Below are positions 59,861 through 64,000 of a stretch of DNA of 64,000 nt, piece after piece. How positions within the stretch are numbered: position 1 is the first letter of the stretch; each line of letters opens with the position of its first letter. Source of the DNA: Bombus terrestris. Lineage: Eukaryota > Arthropoda > Insecta > Hymenoptera > Apidae. The notes beneath the pieces are model-generated. The model was not told where the DNA came from, searched no databases, and worked only from the letters and a program-made list of their open reading frames with translations. The stretch is from the NCBI RefSeq assembly GCF_910591885.1, contig NC_063273.1, positions 10,168,001-10,232,000 on the forward strand, in the 5' to 3' direction. Position numbers and translations under genes: made by a program.

Positions 59861-62099
59861 CTTTTTTATCAAATTAATGGCTAAAACTGCACTTGTACAA
59901 CACCTTTCGTTTCTTTTCCATTTTTGAGACATTAAGAACTATACAGTGAAATAACACCAAGAAGTTGCATGAACATTCCTGAAAATGGCAAATAATGTCG
60001 CTTACATAATACGTCATCAAAACACAAAACAGATATTAAAAAAGTAAATATTTTACTAATTAAATACATAAAAAGTTTCCATGATAAAAAAGGGGGTACT
60101 TTTTTTAAACATCATAAAATTGTAAGATCTAATTAGAAGAAGAAATAGTGACTTAAAGAAAATATCTAGAAACTTCTACAAATTCTCGTGTTTACATCGA
60201 TGATATTAATAAACAGAATTCAATAAAGTAAATTGATTGAAAAAAATTGCAAATAATATTGAGTTTATGCAACATAGTCTTATTAGATTAATCTTATAAG
60301 AATGCAAAACCGCTTTCAAGCTATAGCTACCAATTTAGTAGATGATATATAGTCTCGTCAAAATATTCTTCTTGAAGGAGCAGGACGTTTCTGAGTTCTG
60401 TGGTTCGGTTGGCAATTCGGTACGCGAAGACATCGAAGAAAACAACATCCTAATCGCGTCCCAGGAGAGAAAACGATACCAGCCCCTTAGCAGCGCTCCC
60501 TAATAATGACCCTCGAGTTCGTACGGCATAAACGGCTGCCTATCGCGCATTACTACCCCGAAGTGGCCACTCCCTTCTGGCAGGCCAGCCTCGAGTCTAA
60601 TATCTCATTACCGCGCCACCAGTCAGCCGTGCCGTGCTGCCATTACGAGATTGTTTGCTCGCGGAGCGTCTCATCTAATGTATTGCCGACTTCCTGACGC
60701 GTTCACCCGTGTCTGACGAGAGAACCCGCTCGTTCAACCAACTTTCCGCGATAATCAACTCCCATCCGTTATCATCGCTTTCCAAAGTTACCAAAATCTT
60801 ATTAAATCGGAATTTTTAATTAACATCCGATCTCCTCGATATCTTATTTACATTTGGAATTATCTAATTTAACAAAAATTTATGTCGGACAAAATTTCTA
60901 ATAAAAAATAATTTTTCATTAAGTTTTCGGCACCTTTGTACTCAGACGGAAACATTCCTATTTTCCTCTACCTTATTTTACGAGTATTTCATTCTATCCG
61001 TCAAAATATCGACCATAATACTACCAGAACTCACCCCCGCAAAGCTACTCACGCGTTACTTCGATCCATCTCGGTGGCCGTGCCACCTCCGCGCGCCAAA
61101 TAAAACGAAAAAAGAAAAACAATCGACGCAGCGAAACGAACTGTCGCGATGGCGAGAAGAAAGAGGATGCTTGGGATCACGATTTGTCTCGTTAGAAGGT
61201 GGAAAACGTCGACGACAGAGCGTCGAGTCGGCGCTTTCCCGGCCCTGACGCCCGCCAGAATCGACGGCAGCGAAAATAATTGGTGCCTTCCCCTTGATTC
61301 TCGACACTCGCGTAACAAGGTCCATTTCCATGGAATAACCATCAGCGGTAATTGGCACCTACGGTGGATACGCGGCCCCTATCATATTTCAGAACGAGCA
61401 CAGGCGAACTAGGAGAGGGTGGGGAGAGAGTATGGATGGGGTTGGAGAGAAGGCAGGAACAGGAAACACGGTCCAGGGGATGCGACGATGCGGATCGCAA
61501 ACGCGTGTTTTATACATCGACGGCACCCTTTCGTTTTTCAGTCTGACCGAGGGGGTGACCTTTGCGGATAACAAAGCGGAGCCATCGACAGCTCGCTAAC
61601 GATTCTCCGTTGCGTCCACCTTGCCAGAATCCGACAACTCGTCGTGCATCCAACATCGTTCGAACGTCATTCGAGGCACGTTGGAATCTCGTTTAGTTTG
61701 GTTCATATGTCGATTGTGTGAAACGGTGCTGACTATGGTCCGGCGACTGGGGTGATCGAGAATATTCATGGTTTTCGAGGGTTGATAAAGGTGTCTATAG
61801 TTGAAATATGTAGCGTATCATGACTTACCTGCTTCGAGAGAAAGGAAGGTGAATTTTCAAAGGCTGTCGAGGTTGAATTGCGATAGAGTTGATAGAGTTG
61901 ACTTGGTTTCTATAGTTTATAGTTTATATAAAGTGGAAACTTGGCTATTTTTAAAGATCGTATGAGAATTTTTGAGGGATACAAGGTGAATGTTTACTTT
62001 ATTTTACTGGATATGTGAACTATTTTTTATGTATAAAATTTCAGCAAAATGAAATTAACTTGATTTGATTATGAGAAAATCGGCCAAGTTCCGTAGACT
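59861..62099. other. AT-rich DNA with islands at 60370-60750 and 61020-61760
   Basis: A 0.5-kb desert (59860-60360) with several A/T homopolymers is followed by two islands and another AT-rich stretch (61780-62100). Frames of 87-100 codons at 61049-61412 lie on both strands over the same bases and have no domain. Confidence 0.55.
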
Positions 62100-63031
62100 T
62101 CTAGTAGACGGGATAAAAGGAACTGGAGCAACGGCTTGTCACTCGTGATAAAATGCGATGCGCGCGTGATGCTCCAACAAAATTGAAGGACGATTTCTTC
62201 CGCTCAGTACCATTCCCTCGAACATTTTTCAGAAAGAATCTTATAAAAGAACCAATAAAAATAAGAAAAAGGAAAAACAAAGAAAGAAAAACATATTTAA
62301 AAACGAGGCGTACGAGCATCACACCCACGTCAACGTATTTACTCGCGAGCACTGTGAAATAAAAGACTGGACACAAGAGGGCGTACACAAGATGTAGCAT
62401 TTAATGCTCACGTTTCAAAAAAACACTATACAATGGACACTCTCTAACATAGACCACCTTTGACATCGTCCTTCCTTTCATCGTCATCACGTTGCGATCC
62501 GTGAGTGTTTTGAACACAATCGATCCGGGCCAATTCACGCGATTGATCGACTCTGTTCCCTCTATGCCAGAGACGCCGTCACGCGTCTCTACGCAAGCCG
62601 GGGACGCGTGTACGCGCGTGTCCAGACACATTTTCTTGTTAACGGATGGACGCGTGTGTGCACGTAATCCCACGTATATGTTAATACTAATATTTTACAT
62701 CGACAGGTATCAGTTTCCGTTTCACTGTGTTTTGTTCTGTTTCTATGCATTTCACACGCGTCTCTCTCTCTCCCTCTCTCGCTCTGAGTTGCTTGAGAGA
62801 GAAGTGAGAATATACGTAGATCGACGCGAGGGATCAACGAACATCCTCGCCCCGGGGATTCTCGAGGGGTCGAAGGAGGAACCACCTCCCGCACGACCAC
62901 ACGCGTATCGTAATTTCCGCGTCGTCGCGCTATCACAATCGTGCTGAAACAACGATCGAAGAAGCGGTGTTTTTTCCCGATTTCACAAACACAGAACACA
63001 GTTCGATTCGATTAAGTTTTCTTTTTTTCCA

Positions 63032-63051
63032 TTTTTTTTTTTTTTTTTTTT
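63032..63051. repeat. T20 homopolymer (A20 on the minus strand)
   Basis: Twenty T residues in a row. On the minus strand, AATAAA (63058-63063) lies only about 6 bases upstream of the A20. This looks like the 3' end of an ancient retroposed transcript or an A-rich stretch in an untranslated region; no target duplication was identified. Confidence 0.9.
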
Positions 63052-63189
63052 GTTCAATTTATTTACCGTTCCTCTTATTTTTGCATTTTTTAATCTTTTT
63101 TACTTAAGAGTGTCAATAGGTCATCAATACGCAAACAGTTGAAAAAATCTGATTCCATACCGATATAATAAATTTTTAGCTTACTATAC

Positions 63190-63312
63190 ACATCATCGTC
63201 ACCATCAGCATAATCATAATCATCATCATATATCATCATCAGTATCATCATTGTTGTGAATAGCATCATCATCAGCATTATTTCATAATCATTTCATCGC
63301 TTGATGATCATA
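63190..63312. repeat. Imperfect (ATC)n trinucleotide region
   Basis: CATCATCGTCACCATCAGC and similar units continue with interruptions for over 100 bases. The minus strand would read Asp/Met repeats, which is an artefact of the repeat. Confidence 0.9.
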
Positions 63313-64000
63313 ATGACGATTAGTGGCGATCTTCAGGTGGCCGACAAACCCCGCCCAACACTCGTTATCGCTGTCGTCATTATGATCATCGCCGCCAACG
63401 CCGGCAACGTGGTTACTAATATCGTCGTTCTTCCGTAATTACACGATAATTATACATTACTCTTTCTTCTTTTCCTTTTTTTTTACACTTTCGCGCCATC
63501 TCTTCCTTGTTCATCACTCCTTCCTAGTCGTTTCATTTCATTCGCTCGTTCATTCACGTGTTCCTTTCATACACAGCATTTATTTCTTCGATCGCACCGT
63601 TGTCTCGCTACCACTCGATTTCTCTCAGACTCTGTCTCTCTCATTCTCACTCGCGTTCTCTCGTTGCCGTATAGCCGCTCTTGTCGCTCATAAAATCTTT
63701 GTTTTAAGTTTCTTTACCTTCTAACATGATTATTACTTAGATACCTTACTGTTACTTCGTATACATTTTTAAGGCGATGATTCATTCAATCGGGTGAACT
63801 CATTTAGAAAACGAACAGCCAATAAACGTCGTCCGTTCGCCGCCGTCTTCACATTCCTTCCATAAACGCTACAACATTATGTTTTCTTTTCTTTCGTTTT
63901 TTCATTTCCCTTTTTACATGCCTATACATCTCGCACCCCTTGTATAGGCTCTTTTCGTTAATCGTTCATGCGATCCTACTTTTATTTTCTATATTTTTGT

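Larger units (their letters stand above)
62100..64000. other. Mixed-composition region, possibly a long untranslated region on the minus strand
   Basis: Read on the minus strand, the region has AATAAA hexamers (plus-strand TTTATT at about 63058-63063, 63571-63577 and 63981-63986), purine-rich tracts, a long (GAT)n segment and an internal A20. It lacks any domain-bearing frame. This resembles a long insect 3' untranslated region of a gene lying beyond 64000, but there is no coding anchor, so it may simply be intergenic. A CT run is at 62759-62782. Confidence 0.3.

Noticed and set aside
63090..63278. Asp/Met-rich peptide on the minus strand as a protein
   Set aside because: It is the translation of an imperfect (ATC)n repeat.
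1..64000. CRISPR array, operon, phage or bacterial defence system
   Set aside because: No regularly spaced short repeats, ribosome-binding-site-led gene strings or prokaryotic domains; the sequence has insect nuclear character.

Overview
The window looks like non-coding DNA from an insect nuclear genome, most likely a hymenopteran and plausibly a bee. Three things suggest this. Base composition swings between AT-rich stretches and CpG-rich islands every 1 to 2 kb. A mariner-type miniature element with TTAGGTTGTCCC ends is present, a kind common in bee genomes. Decayed LINE retrotransposon 3' ends carry short A-rich simple tails. There are no closely packed genes or operons and nothing bacterial. 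The species is inference; the composition and repeats are visible directly.

I find no convincing protein-coding gene. Open frames up to about 200 codons exist, but the longest lie in GC-rich or pyrimidine/purine-biased DNA, overlap one another on both strands, have low-complexity translations and show no domain I recognise. The only peptide-level signals I trust are broken reverse-transcriptase C-termini of LINE relics at 10117-10860 (minus), 18757-19195 (minus, with a second truncated 3' end in tandem) and, less surely, 26985-27135 (plus). The window is best read as intergenic sequence or part of one or more very large introns, possibly reaching an untranslated region near the right end (62100-64000, minus strand).

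Layout. 1-9300: alternating islands, a cluster of palindromic CAAGT/ACTTG motifs (845-1180), a 37-bp tandem duplication (4813-4886), a 60-bp dispersed repeat pair (7633 and 8627) and the mariner MITE (8859-9114). 9300-19200: two LINE relics, a 92-bp tandem duplication (about 11609-11795) and ATTA-core-rich islands that could be enhancers (14414-14655, 15756-15788). 19200-33240: CpG islands with compound microsatellites, a 41-nt hairpin (20755-20795), a third LINE tail, and a second palindrome cluster with a 117-bp duplication (31585-32180). 33241-36210: the largest early GC block, strongly pyrimidine-biased. 36211-57100: AT-rich DNA with islands, a decayed tandem repeat with a unit of about 190 bp (44583-45155) and a near-perfect 112-bp tandem duplication (45893-46116). 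57110-59860: a second large CpG-rich block. 59861-64000: an AT-rich gap, then CpG islands, (ATC)n sequence and a T20 tract.

No tRNA, rRNA, CRISPR array, known microRNA or multi-gene system was found. The most interesting items are the tandem LINE 3' ends, the palindromic motif clusters, the strongly conserved 60-bp repeat pair and the regular island/desert composition.
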